This document shows positions 47,108 to 59,322 of a stretch of DNA of 64,000 nt, piece by piece. The stretch is taken from positions 496,001 to 560,000 of the forward strand of contig JAEBUN010000009.1 of NCBI GenBank assembly GCA_023014365.1, read 5' to 3'. The position numbers were made by a program, and so were the translations under genes. The notes beneath the pieces were generated by a model. That model saw only the letters and a list, made by a program, of their open reading frames with translations, was not told the origin of the DNA and made no database searches. The DNA is from Lepiota brunneoincarnata (lineage: Eukaryota; Basidiomycota; Agaricomycetes; Agaricales; Agaricaceae). The number at the start of each line of letters is the position of its first letter. The stretch's first letter is position 1.

Positions 47108-48512
47108 AGAAGTAGAGGGGCTCTCAGTGAGGTTTTGAAGATGTGTGAGATGCAAGCACAAGATTTGGTGTGTACTTACCCACCTCGTATCACTCACACT
47201 CTCCTGACTTGTCTCTGAATATTTACCCTCATGTTTTGCACTAGGTCACTACTATTCACCTTCACATCAACTCAGAACAAAGATCGGCGCCTCATCGTGG
47301 AACAGGCCGAGAATGTAAGATCACTCGTTTATCCATGTGGTGCAGAAATCAGCAAGACGCAGGCCTCTGTACGTCATCGTAAAAATAAGCTTGGTGGAGG
47401 TTGGCTGGTTTCTGGGGTTCGGTCAATTTTATCCAATGGGGGATGTGGAGGGGGGGGGGTGCGTCAGTGTTTGGTGCGATAGCTGTGCTGACGCTCGGAT
47501 GGATCTTGCAAGGTCCATCCGATGTGAGCGACTCGGGAGATAACCTGAATCGAGCTCGTGGGGTAATGTTTAGAAGATCCGGGCAGTTGGTTCGTGAAAA
47601 CTAGTCGCAATCGTCCAGTGATGTTTTCAGTAGCTACGGCAATGAATTCGACATTGGTTTTATACCTAGATGGACACTGCATGTATGCCAGACTCCCATA
47701 GGACCAGCACTCCGCGGCCTAGAAAGCAGTGCCCACGCGTGCTTGCCCTGCAGGCCGGAAGGAACAAACAAACCGAAGAACCTTCCTTGTGCTAGCGCGG
47801 GTTGGCTTGGCACGCCTTCTGCGGGGAGAGAAGTTCCCGAAGCGCGGGCGGGCTGGTTCTAGGAACTTGATGCCACACTTACCCCCAGAATAGCCTGCAA
47901 AAAATCCAATCTCAGGCCTCACTCCAATGTGCAACTAGACCTGTATCCAAGGCGGTCTCAGAATCGGTCGGGACTGGCAGTGGGCGGGCTTCCATCTTTA
48001 CGCCATCATACAACCATCATGACCAACCAGATATGCAGCGGGCTGGAGGACTTTATTTCGTTTTCGGCACAGACATATCATTTTGCTACTAGAGATTTTT
48101 CGTTGCCCATGCGGACTTGTCACTTGGCAGAATTTTTGTTTCGTTTCTAGAGAAGAAGAAGAAGAAGTACCGGTACCCACCGCAGTTGCGTCCAGAGTCA
48201 GTATGAAGGCGCATCAGTGTAGGTGTTATACTAAAGATGGGAGCCCGCTCATCGTCAGTCCCGGCCGGTTCCAGGCCGCGAGTTGCCCTTTGTGGTTAAG
48301 GTGTTCGGCACCGATGGCTTGCATTTTTACTCCTTGCGGGTACAGCGAGATGTCCAAAGCACCCCTGGTTAATATTAATCGGTTCTGATCATCTATCGTC
48401 CCCCAAGTCCTGCCAGTCGTAATCATCTTGCGTCTTACGAAACGGCGGATCTCATCCGAATCCATCTTTATATAAGTAGACCTCCAAACTGCACAACTCG
48501 CTTCAAATAAGA
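47108..48512. other. Intergenic region, no gene recognised
   Basis: 1.4 kb between TCP11 and PAL. Several short open frames on both strands have no recognisable features. A run of ten G lies near 47449-47460 and a GAA repeat near 48152-48168. The last 150 bp are the probable PAL promoter, with tatataag near 48468. Confidence 0.4.
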
Positions 48513-51330
48513 ATGACCTTCGACGACAACAGCAGTGAGAGCATGTTTCGTCCGACGGAGGGAGTCCTGCCCGAAGCCACTAAGGTTGAGCAAAGTCCCG
48601 AGGTCAACAAACGCCCGCTTCCAACCTTGTTACCGGAATTCCTCAAGGCTCACTGTGAGCTCCAGAACCACAGGTATGTCTTTCGTTGCGGATCTCGGAT
48701 GATCTTCTTTTTAAATGGGGTGTCGGGTGACAGGCGTGGCCTACCTGTTCGGGTCGACGGACAGACGCTCAGTGTAGCTGGTGTAGTGAGCGTTGCTCGC
48801 CACCTAGCTCCCGTTGTCCTGGACGACTCCCCCTCCATCAAAGAGGGTATCACCAAGAGCCGGCTCGTCGTCGAGAACAAAGTTACTAGTGGCACCAGTG
48901 TCTATGGTTTGTCGACGGGATTCGGTGGTAGTGGTCCGTCCTCCCTTCTGAGATTCTGTTCATCATACTGAAGTAACCTTCATCGGCAGCTGATGCTAGG
49001 ACCGATCAGCCCATTTTGCTGGGGCATGCATGCTTGCAGCACCAGCATATTGGCGTACTGCCAACTTCAGAAGAACCTCCTGAGGCGTTGCCTCTGCTTG
49101 ATCCCAGCACCGCGACTACCATGCCGGAATCTTGGGTTCGGTGAGTCTTACTACCACAAGCTACTGAGGTGAAGGCTTTTATTCTGACCGGCGCCCTTCA
49201 GAGGCGCCATTCTCATCCGCATGAATTCGCTCATTCGTGGTCACTCTGGAGTTCGGTAAATACCCTGTTGTCTTTGGGGGGGTTGGGGTTTCTCGTGCTT
49301 ATGTAGTCTTCAGCTGGGACATCATCGAGAAAATGAACGAGGTCCTAAAAGCGAATCTTACACCTCGAGTGCCGCTACGTGGGAGCATATCAGCTTCTGG
49401 GGGTATGGGTTCACAGTTTGGTCCCGGTGCCCGGCTTTGGCTGACATGACAACCTCATCCCTACTAGATTTGTCGCCTTTATCGTATGTCGCTGGCACTA
49501 TTGGTACGTGTATACGCTTTCTACAGTCCTTCCATAGCTGTTTGACACCATTGCTATGCAGCTGGAAGCCCTGCCATTCGTGTATTCCATGGCTCAAGCA
49601 AATTTGGCGCCCGCCAAACCTCTCGAGCATCAGACGCTCTCCTCAAACACGGCATCGAACCCGTCGCCCTTGCATCTAAAGAGCATTTGGGTATCCTAAA
49701 TGGAACCGCCTTTTCCGCTTCCGTCGGCGCACTTGCAGTGCATGAAGCGGTTCACTTGTCGCTCCTGGCCCAGGTTTGTACAGCAATGGGCACAGAAGCT
49801 CTCCTCGGAGCACGGGGGTCTTTCGATTCCTTCATTCATGCCACCGCTCGTCCACACCCCGGCCAGGTCTGTGTGAGATTTTGATCATACAGACGGCTGT
49901 CCTAACATATGAACAGGTCGAGTGCGCCGCGAATATTTGGCGGCTTCTCGAGGGTAGTCAATTGGCACACACCCATGAGAGGGAGGTAACACTACGAGAT
50001 GACCAATATACCCTTCGCCAGGACCGTTACCCACTACGTACAGCTCCTCAGTTCCTTGGTCCTCAAATTGAGGACCTCCTCGCTGCCTTGACGTCTATCA
50101 CTCAGGAATGTAACTCGAGTAAGTCCATTTCTTCATCGTCGCTGATGCATACAGCTCAAAATGATGCCTCAGCGACTGACAACCCCCTTATTGATGGTGA
50201 ATCTGGCGAAATTCATCATGGTGGAAACTTTCAAGCTATGGCTGTAACCAACGCCATGGAAAAAACACGTCTCGCTCTTCACCATATCGGAAAGATCATC
50301 TTCGCTCAAAGCACGGAGCTCCTTAACCCCACGATGAACAACGGCCTGCCGCCTTCTCTTGCTGCAACTGATCCGTCACTAAACTATCATGTCAAAGGGG
50401 TTGATATTGCCACTGCTGCATACACCGCTGAACTTGGTTACCTGGCGAGTCCAGTCTCGACACATATCCAATCTGCTGAGATGCACAACCAGAGTGTCAA
50501 GTAAGTCATCAATTCATTTCGTAACAACTTGAGGCTGATATACCCTAGTTCTATGGCGCTTGTTTCTGCGCGTGCCACAATCAATGCGATAGACGTCTTG
50601 TCCATGCTAATGGCATCTTATCTTTATATCCTCTGTCAAGGTTAGCTAGTTGAAGAGAAGGTTATACGCGCCATACTGATACCTTCCTAGCTCTCGACCT
50701 TCGTGCTCTGCAAGCTGAATTCATGGCTCGTCTCCCGGAAATGGTTCGAGATGCGCTCAGAATACACTTCGGTTCAAATGTTACTGCCTCGGAAGAGGAC
50801 AACCTTGTCAGGTCACTCATCCGCGTGATGCGCGAAAGCCTTGACAAGACGACTACCATGGATAACATGGACCGCATGCAAGTCGTGGCCAATTCTACCA
50901 CGAGCACCCTTGTCAACTTCTTCGCGCAGCAATCGTTCCCATCGGAGTCTTCAAGTGGATGCGACTTTAGGTCCGTCAGCGAGTTCTGCTCTCGTATAGC
51001 CTGCCATTCTGCTGCGTTCCACGATGAGCTCAGGAAGGACTATTTGACTGGTGTCAAAGGCCCCGCTCCCGCCTCGCTATATCTCAGCAAGACCAAGGGA
51101 GTGTACGAATTTGTTCGTGAGACGCTTGGGATTAGGATGCATGGTTTCGAAAACTACAGCAACTTTGCAAACGGGCTGGGTGTGGATGATGTATCTGTTG
51201 GAGAAAACATCTCGACTATTTATGAGGTTCGTGTTCTCCTCTCCTTCAACTTCTGACTTACTCTGAACATTAAAAATAGGCTATTCGGGATGGCAAGGTG
51301 CAGAATGTCGTCGTGTCGTTGTTTAACTGA
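48513..51330 (+). CDS. PAL: Phenylalanine ammonia-lyase
   Basis: Deaminates L-phenylalanine (often also tyrosine in fungi) to trans-cinnamate and ammonia; cytosolic homotetramer. Hallmarks: [17 protein letters not shown] with the catalytic Tyr loop, [32 protein letters not shown], and the MIO-forming Ala-Ser-Gly in [21 protein letters not shown] gtatgg...ctag intron (about 49401-49468) falls directly after this triad. Then [89 protein letters not shown] and, near the end, [20 protein letters not shown]. All exon joins I followed stay in frame, so the gene looks functional. The start at 48513 is the first ATG after a TATA-like box. Confidence 0.96.
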
Positions 51331-51440
51331 ATAAAAGCATTGGGCCGTGTCTTTCATGAGTCGTATTAATGCATATATTCAATGCAGGTTCAAAAATATA
51401 TTCAAAAACCTGAAATAGATTCCCCGGAAGACCGTGCGCG

Positions 51441-53305
51441 TCATGATATTGTCCCATAGCCTTCGCTAATCGTCGAAAGTCGTCCGTCGTCGCTACTAAC
51501 ACCTGGCACGATCAACGACTTCTTCTCATCCTTCTTTGCCTCCTTGCCCTTGCCCTTGACGAAAACTACCATCGAACCACCAACCAGGAACCCCAAAACC
51601 AAGAGGAATGTATTTACTGGTCTAGGATCTCCGTCGCACCATTGGAACGTTACTCTGTCCAAGAATGCAGAGGAAAGGTTGACCAGACCTGCAAGACAAA
51701 TAACGGCGCCATACACTTTTCCGAATGTCGCCACCCCAAACACCTTGACGCAATAGTCTGAAATGACGGTATAGTAGAACGGTCGGTAGACAACGAAAAT
51801 GAGTACGTTGAGGTACGCCGCCATGTACGAATCCCGGACCACACCGAGGAGACCCATGAGGGTGGCACAAATGACGAGGGAGGAGAGCACTGTGAGGATC
51901 GAGAAGGTGTCAAGGAAGGTGCCGATGAAAGGGATCGCGACAAGGCCACCAAGAGGAAGCGCTATGTCGAAGAAGGTATTGATAGACACGCTGGCTTCAT
52001 ATGAGTGCAAAAGGAATTCATATTGCGGGCGTACGGTGGCTACAAAATAATTTGTCCTCGTCTAGTACACGAAGTAAACCTATTAGTCAATAAGAGGCGA
52101 GAAATCGGGGAAGAAGACGAACCATCTGAACAATGGTGAAGCCTGCGATGGCCCAGAACCAGAAGCTGGAAAGCTGAGTCTTGATGTCTTTCCCATGCAT
52201 AGCACCATACACCCCCTGATTCCTCGTCTTTGCTCTGTGGTTCTTACTACGGTGATCACCACGCTGGTCGGACCTGCCGAGCAGTGCATCAATTTCGTTA
52301 ATCCTACTCGCTCTCCTGACCCGCCTCTCCCTACCAATTTCATCTCCTGCCTCTCCCTCTTCATCGGACAGGACACTCTCGTGGCCCATAACCTCCTGTT
52401 CTACGTTGGCCTGTTCCTCGAGCTCACTGATGGTCTTGTAGCTCTGAACAGGCATAATGGAGATTTGTATGAGGAATATGAAGAGCGGTACGATCAGGTA
52501 TGCAATGAACCAATTTCTGAGAGAGATAGGTCCAAGAATGGATTGATACAGGAGACGATAGAGGAGGAAGACTGCGGGACTGGAATCAAATGCTCCTGTG
52601 AGCATTGAAAGGACGAGTCCAGAGTGACGAGGGAATGCATTTGCGAGGTGAAAACTCGGGATAAAGATAAAAGGACCGCTCAGTGCCATGAGGAGGTATG
52701 AGATAGGATAGGCTAGCAGGGTTTTAAGATATGCGGTCAGGAGGACTTTTGGACAGGAGACGAGAATACGATAACTCACGATCTATCCACTCGATATTTT
52801 TGCTCAGCGCGAACCCGGCACACCCCATCGCAAAGAGCAGACTGCCGATCACGCCAGCGACTCTGGGCCCATACCCGTCCAGAATGGTGCCAACAGCCAG
52901 AGCACATACATTTGTCGCAACGGCTGCGACCGTGAACATAAAGTTGAGCCTCAATTCCTGCTGGTAGCATACCCTGACACCCTCCTCAATCTCCTCAGGG
53001 GTACATGTGTTCTTGTATACACCCTCCGCAACTAACACGGGTTTAAGAGCAGCGTAACCAAAGACGACGCCTGCTGCTAACAGACAGGAAATGACAGCAA
53101 GACTGATCTGAAGGAGGCGATTAGAGGTAGGGACACGGTATGCCCCAATAGGAGCAGTATATCCTGGGTATTTGCCAATGGTTTCAGTGGAGAGGCGTCG
53201 TTCGCCCGTCGTTGGGTGTATTTTGGTGGTGACGCGTGTATGAGATGCATGATGGTTTAGCGCAGAGGGGTATAAACGATCCTCTGACACGGGTGCTGTC
53301 GCCAT
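51441..53305 (-). CDS. MFS transporter, FMP42/SLC43-like
   Basis: Twelve-helix major facilitator protein of the FMP42-like group; substrate unknown, possibly amino acids by relation to SLC43. The N-terminal 70 residues are hydrophilic. Membrane part: LLQISLAVISCLLAAGVVFG YAALKPVLVAEGVY, NFMFTVAAVATNVCALAVGT ILDGYGPR, GVIGSLLFAMGCAGFALS, then the second exon (YPISYLLMALSGPFIFIPSF HLANAFPRHSG). A long central loop of about 110 residues is acidic/basic. The C-terminal half includes LPLGGLVAIPFIGTFLDTFS and YLNVLIFVVYRPFYYTVISD. Introns lie near 52785-52725 and 52125-52060. It is convergent with PAL, 110 bp apart. Confidence 0.85.
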
Positions 53306-53789
53306 CTAGTGCTGGGGAGATTATGCTGGGATTCTTGCATGCTTGACGAAGCAGGCACTATTTATCTGAGGGAGGTTGGTTGTTCCGAGGAGCCGTCAAA
53401 CTGAATGGATTGGTGTGACCGGAGAATGACGAGTGGCTGAGCACAAGACCACCACGAACAGATCCCAGAAGCTTCTCGACGTCTGTCTCGCGAAGATCCC
53501 AGGCTGATTTTCCCTCAGAGTCCCGCGAAGTAGCAACGACGAGTACAGTGAACAGAACCGGGGAATAGGAACGCCGAGAGGGTAGGCCCTTCATTGACCA
53601 GATTGACCACATTTCGGTCCCTCTGAGTCTCGAGAGCCCGGGAGGCACTAAGCCTCGTCCGTAAATTGATCATAAATTCGCATTTGCCCGGATTCCCTCT
53701 TTGATATGTGTCACCGGCTCCACAACATAGATTGTCACATTGATAGGCGCAAAGGTCAGATAATTTACAGATCTTATGACGATACAGGT
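53306..53789. other. Intergenic region, no gene recognised
   Basis: 484 bp between the MFS and CDF genes. Minus-strand open frames here (53358-53648, 53515-53793) show no family features. Confidence 0.35.
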
Positions 53790-55404
53790 TCAAACTTCAC
53801 CCTCACTTCCGCCACCTCCTTCCTTCGCCTCCTTCATTGTTTCTGTGATATTCTGTTCTAGCTCCGTAGCCTGGGTCACAGACAGTCTTTCGTCGACCTT
53901 GGCTGTCAAGTCGACAAACAGCATAGATCCTGCTCTCCGCGCCCGCAAGTTTGCGACGTCGATGAGCATCCGTGAGTGGTCGTGAACGCCAGCCCTAAGT
54001 AAAGGTTTCAATGTGCGTTGCAGCGACTCGCGCTTCCGTTGGGAAACACCGGCGTCAGTCAGGTCACCCCAAGCACTCTTGAGCAGACCGTATCCTTGTT
54101 GAAGGATGATCAAGGAGACCAAAAGGCCTGTGTTGCAGATAAGACAGGCATTCTTTGAGGAACCCATAGCTCACTCACCTCCAATGGGATCCAAAGGCAA
54201 GGTAGGGAAATACCACGTTGCCAGGATAGCGAAGAATGCCACCAAACTTGAATAGGCATCGCTCCGATGGTGAATGGCATTCGCCAACAATACCGGACTA
54301 TGCTCTTCATCCGCTACTTTTTTTGTCACCCAATACAGCCATTCTTTCACTACCACACTCACACCGGCAAACCATGCTGCGTTCACATCCACCGTGTGGG
54401 CGTGCGAATGGCCGTGTACCGGGAGCTCAGGTGCAACCGCCGTGATGTTTTCCACAATTTCATGCAACGCCCCTGGGGGGATCGTCGGCAATGTCTCCGT
54501 GAGGGTGGCCAGTAGCAGATTGTAAGAATGAACACCTATCCCGAGGGCGCCTCCAACTAGGAGAATAGAAATGGTGGTCGTTCCCAGGGTTTCGAACTTG
54601 GCAAATCCGTAAGGGTATCTTTCTGAGGGCGGTTTCCGTGATAGATTCCAACAGAACAAAGTGACAAAGTCTCCGAGCAAGTCTAAGACCCTCTATCGTT
54701 CACGCTCGTGTGACAATGTAGAGGTGACGGACGTACCACTTAGAGAGTGACCGGCGTCTGCGAGTAGAGATGCCGAATGCATATACCAGCCAGCTACACC
54801 CTTTGTAACTGTTAAAATCACGTTGGAGGCCAGCCCAACCAATGTAATATAGCTTCCCCGATCACCTGCACCACCAAAATTGAGAAACTTGAGTCATGAC
54901 AGAGTCACAACGCTCACGTTTATCTCCCCGTAGGGCAGCTACAATATGCTCTGCGTCATGCGAGTGCGCATGACCGTTATCTCCATTGTGTGAGTGTGAA
55001 TGCCCAAATATTGAGTGTGAATGGGAGTGCGAATGGTCATCGTCGTCGTCATGTCGGTGGTCCGTGTGATTATGCGAGGCACCGTTCTCAGTAACCCTCC
55101 GTTCCTGGCCCTCCGCTTTTGTGCTGCGTGCACGACGCTGGGACATTCCGATGCCGGTTGTGCAAACAGACGAGCGCGACGTAGCGAGGGATGTTAAACA
55201 AGGAGCAGGACGGAAATGAGAAGTGTAGAATGACGTTTGTTTGTATCCAATTTGAGGTGACACGTCTACCGTTCTCAGGGATATCGATGACAGCATAGGT
55301 GCACCGAGGCTGGGAGATGCACGGACGCACCAACAAAAAGCGGCAAAGGGCAGGGAAGAAGAGGGCTTTGGAACATGAATGAGACGCAAGAGCTGCTTGT
55401 GCAT
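53790..55404 (-). CDS. Mitochondrial cation diffusion facilitator (MMT1/2 type)
   Basis: Metal transporter of the CDF family, similar to yeast mitochondrial iron exporters Mmt1/Mmt2. The first 100 residues are Arg/Ser-rich and resemble a mitochondrial targeting sequence. A His-rich stretch with repeated HSHSH (54950-55050) follows, likely metal-binding. Six membrane segments include GSYITLVGLASNVILTVTKG, GWYMHSASLLADAGHSLS with the metal HxxxD motif, LLGDFVTLFCWNLSRKPPSE RYPYGFAKFETLG (a CDF hallmark), and ANAIHHRSDAYSSLVAFFAI, containing the second HxxxD site. The C-terminal cytoplasmic domain (HSRMLIDVANLRARRAGSML) ends acidic/Gly-rich at 53790. Several introns with standard borders. The start at 55404 is the first ATG of the presequence. 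Confidence 0.88.
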
Positions 55405-55545
55405 GTTGTAGCCGACATGCTTTATTGATTTGTTTACAATGTGTCAGGAACGGGTGGAGCTTCTTCAAAACATGCCACAAGCGTTGCACCATAGACAGCG
55501 TCTCAAACATCCAATCGTAAAATAAAAATATGATATGTTGCTGAT

Positions 55546-57078
55546 TCAATCAACATACATTCCTTCCAGCATCTTCATTACCTTTTCGAAATCCCTATGA
55601 TCCTGTCCTCCCAATGCTCGCGCGGCAATATCACGCAAATCATCCCGTGGTACCTCATACTCCGACAATGTGGAATGCAGGCCCAGATTGCGGATTAGCC
55701 TGTCGCCAGAGTAAGCCGGGGCATTCTCTTCTCATTACTACTGTTCCACTCACTCGTCGATACGTGATGAGAATCTGAGAATGTCTCTTTCGACAGACCC
55801 TGTCGGGGGCTCTCCGATGTGCTGAAGCGCTGCGGCGACAAACTCCTTGTTCTCTTGTGTCGCTACTTGCGCTTGCAAGGCCACAGTAGGAGCCAGAGTT
55901 AAGCACTGCTGTTATCAGCGGCCGAAATGGGATACGTATCTCTTGTCGCTCACCGATGTGATTCCATGTGGTATGCCATACCTTGCGCCTAGCTTGTGAC
56001 CAATAGAGTGGGAGATTCCAAGGGCACTGTGCACGGTCAGTCTCAACAAGCCTGTGTGGTGGCAATTCACCTACGCATATTGCTTCAATTTCATCGGCCA
56101 CAAGCTCATCCAAGACGCAAGTTGTAGCTTTTGCCTAATCTCGACCGAATTTGGGTCTGCCTTTGACAACGGGAGGCACTTGAAATACTCGGATATGGCA
56201 TGGTACCCGAGCACTTTGATAGGAGGTGTGACTTGATCGCGGTAGAGATTCTCTGGTTGTTATTGAGGTGGGCAGGAATTGACTTATAGCATAAGGGGAC
56301 TTGCCTACAGCGTGATCCAGTGACTTGATTCCAGTGGACAGCCTTCTGAAATTCGAGTTATGTTAGGAGCCAGGTGTCAAGGCCCACTCACCATAGACGT
56401 TCAGGTGTGGCTAGTGTAAGTTCTGCATCGAGAATGATACCACCAGGTATCAACTCATGAGAGCTGACAGCCTCTTTATTGCCCTCTTCGTTCGTATAAC
56501 CCGCCCCAATCTCCGGTCAAGGTTAGCACGCTCCGTGTTTGCAATAAGTAGAGGTACTTACTTGATACTCTGCAGCACTAAGAGTGGTAGGGAATGGCAA
56601 TCTGGTATGGTGTCCGTCCACCTTTGTCTTTTTGATATAAATACATCATGGTTTTTGCAGCGTCGATGCAGGAACCTCCCCCAACAGTCACCACACCATC
56701 ACAACCACTTTCTTCAAATACCTTGATTCCATGCCGGATACCAGAAATAGGTGAGTGTTGCTCGATTTCATAAAAGGTGGCGCCGTAGGCGTTGTGTTCA
56801 CGGAGGACATTCTCAACCTTCTTGGCCACACCCGTCTGGAGAGTGTAGACAGTCAACACAATTGATACACGAAGTTGGAGCGGATGATACCAGACCTTGA
56901 AGAGGACACTTTTACTTGTCAATACTAGTGCTTTCTTGATTCCCAGTGTCTCGAGAAGCTCCGGCAAGGCGGTTTTGATACATCCCGGGCCATAGAACAA
57001 GCCCTTGAGATGGAGATGCCAGCTGTAATGGCCTTGGTAGGTGGTGGAGGTGTGGGTGTTGCGGTCGATGATAGACAT
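55546..57078 (-). CDS. Iron-type alcohol dehydrogenase, maleylacetate-reductase-like
   Basis: NAD(P)H-dependent dehydrogenase of the Fe-ADH superfamily. Features: FYGPGCIKTALPELLETLG, ALVLTSKSVLFK, the nucleotide-binding GVVTVGGGSCIDAAKTM, and IPTTLSAAEYQ joined by an intron to IGAGYTNEEGNKEAVSSHEL and IPGGIILDAELTLATPERLW. The metal site is HSIGHKLGARYGIPHG near 55960-56060. The C-terminus has EYEVPRDDLRDIAARALGG and ends MLEGMYVD, TGA at 55546. Length and the IPTT/SxxE motif fit maleylacetate reductase, the last step of the hydroxyquinol route to 3-oxoadipate, but other Fe-ADH activities are possible. It is divergent from the flavin-reductase gene. Confidence 0.85.
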
Positions 57079-57402
57079 AGCAATAAGTCTAGGAAGTGAA
57101 TCGAGTGGTATTTATATGACAAAGGTTCTTGTGGTGTGTGCGCATGACTAAGGTGAGAGGGACGGATTATCGTTTATACTTTATACTTGGTTGATGAGTC
57201 AAGCGACGAGGAATCGTGTATTTGTACTCCTCCCCCGCAAGCGCGGGTGAGTGCATACCGATGCCACCTAAGCGTTCGTATTGGTGGGGTGTCGCTGTCG
57301 TGGTTTGTAAATTGTAGCGGGACATCAAGCGGTGATGACACTTTCAGGGTCGGCGGTTATGGATTCCTGTGGGGTGTGAAAGCACTCTGTCCGGTGACCG
57401 CC
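57079..57402. promoter_or_regulatory. Divergent promoter region Fe-ADH/flavin reductase
   Basis: 324 bp between the assumed start codons. Open sequence on the plus strand continues through it, so the flavin reductase could start further upstream. Confidence 0.4.
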
Positions 57403-58565
57403 ATGCTAAGCTTTCCAAAGTCCCATGGGTTTAGTACCTTGGCATGGAGGCACCGTCTATTATCTGTGACATGCTCGATTGGGAGGAACACTCGGCACAG
57501 GATCACCGCGATACCAACCATTTCGGAATGTGTCCGGACTACGCATACACAGTCGCTGCCTCCGTTTGACCATACGAAAAGGTTTAGATTTACACGGTCG
57601 CCCTGCCCAGAGTGGGGATATGGGGATGGGATGAAACAGCAAGAGGAAAATGAACTTCGGGGGGTGAAGGTTTGGGATATGGAGGGTACACCGTCCAAGT
57701 GTGTGGGTTCGAAGTGCTGCGGTACTCTTTGTATGTATATTGATTGCTGCGAAAGGGAGGCCTACCAGCTGCTGACTTCGGCGATTGTACCGAGGCCAAT
57801 AGCATTCGTGTCGAGCCTGTCGAGTGACGGGTCACCGAATCTGGCCCCGTTTAGCTATTTCTCAATGGCGAGTCTGTTGTTGGATGTATCGGGGTTCTTG
57901 GCTGAGGAAGGGTTCACTCCAACAGATATCTCACAACCCCCCGATGCTTTCTGTATCGTTTGCCCTTTCGCAACGTCGACCTAAAGATACGCGAGAGAAT
58001 GTTCTACAGACGAAGGAATTCACAGTCAATATCATCAGTGAACCATTTATTGAGGCCGCGAATTCTACTTCCGTCGAGTCACCCGCCGATATGAACGAGT
58101 GGCTTCTTTCCGGATTGACTCAGGGCGAAAGTGTCAGTTTCCTGTGAATTTGGTCTGAGGAGTTTTGCTTATCCGAACTTCCTTAGGACTTTGTAAAGCC
58201 TCCGGTCGTGGAAGAGAGTGCTGTGAGTATGGAATGCGAGGTACGTATGTTGCCAAATGTAGCCGGGCCGTGCTCATGCCGAACGTTCCTTACAATAGTT
58301 GTACTCTCATCAAGATATTTCACCCTCACCCTCTGACCCGCCTACGGCGACACTTGTCCTCGGTTTGATAAAAAGGGTCCACGTTCGTCAATCTGTGCTC
58401 AAAGAAGATGGGCTAACAATAGACTCGGCGAAGCTCAGGCCAGTGGCGAGGCTGGGGGGCGTCAGTTACGCTCGAGTGGTCGAAGGATTTGACTTGCCCA
58501 GAATCTCATGGAAAAGCGTCAAGGGAGTTTACGAGGAGTTAGGAAAGAGACAAGGAGGGGATTAG
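57403..58565 (+). CDS. Flavin-reductase-like FMN-binding split-barrel protein
   Basis: Split-barrel flavoprotein, probably binding FMN. Blocks: SLPPFDHTKRFRFTRSPCPE W near 57555-57615, LLTSAIVPRPIAFVSSLSSD GSPNLAPFSYFSM (flavin-binding signature), HNPPMLSVSFALSQRRPKDT, NVLQTKEFTVNIISEPFIEA, TATLVLGLIKRVHVRQSVLK, and the C-terminal RLGGVSYARVVEGFDLPR. Four short introns. One starts with GC: ATG|gcgagt at 57868, ending ...acag at 57925, which is needed to reach ISHNPPM. The start is uncertain: 57403 is in frame, but the region before 57550 does not look conserved, so a start or exon border nearer 57550 is possible. No clear oxygenase partner lies in the window. Confidence 0.8.
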
Positions 58566-59051
58566 ACGAGGGGTTAGACGGTTAATCCTAGCTAAGTAGC
58601 TTAGTGGCTTCTCTTGCAGGGGCGAAACGCCCATTGCAGCATCAGAACATTGGTCCTTGTTTGACATCATGATGCTGATTGCCATCTCATGACGATGCAC
58701 ATGCGACCATATTCTTTCTGCGTGGCTCAAACCTGCTGCTCTGTGCACTCTGGCCTCATGTTTTGAGTATCTGATCCCGAGGAGTGAAAGAAGAAGAATG
58801 CTGTTATCGATTTTTCAAGGGGCACGAGAGAGTTTCCTCTTTTGGAAGTTCACAGCCACGTGTTTGGTTCCCAACTCTTCGACCTTTCAAACTCTCATTT
58901 CTTATTCTGTCGTCCACAGGGCCTGCCTTCAGGGCTCGCTCAAATTATCTTTCTTTCCACCACCACCACCACCAACCGTCACCATCTAAACAGTACGTTC
59001 CGTATTCCGTACCTATACTCTAACTCAAAGTAATGCAACCGTCCAAAGATC
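58566..59051. promoter_or_regulatory. Upstream region of the SEC7 gene
   Basis: 486 bp with pyrimidine-rich blocks (58940-58985, CCACCACCACCACC) just before the SEC7-protein start. No gene recognised. Confidence 0.4.
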
Positions 59052-59291
59052 ATGACCGAGCCAGATTCTCAGCCTTCCAAGGCCGAGCAACGCCAACTCG
59101 CTGTGGAAAAACTCAGACGCGCCGCCTCATTACCGCGAATGAAGGACGGGCGGCGACCCCCGATGCATGTGGAAGCCGTTAGCGAGGGCGAGAAGGCTTC
59201 TCCTGACACTCCAGATGAAAAGAACTCCCCCTCCGATTCACCTCCTCCCGAAGATGTCTTTCACTCTCAGGAATCAGCCGACCCACCCGAA

Positions 59292-59322
<31 letters not shown>

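Noticed and set aside
47231..47604. Short overlapping frames 3' of TCP11
   Set aside because: Low complexity around a G-run, no homology signs; most likely 3' flank.
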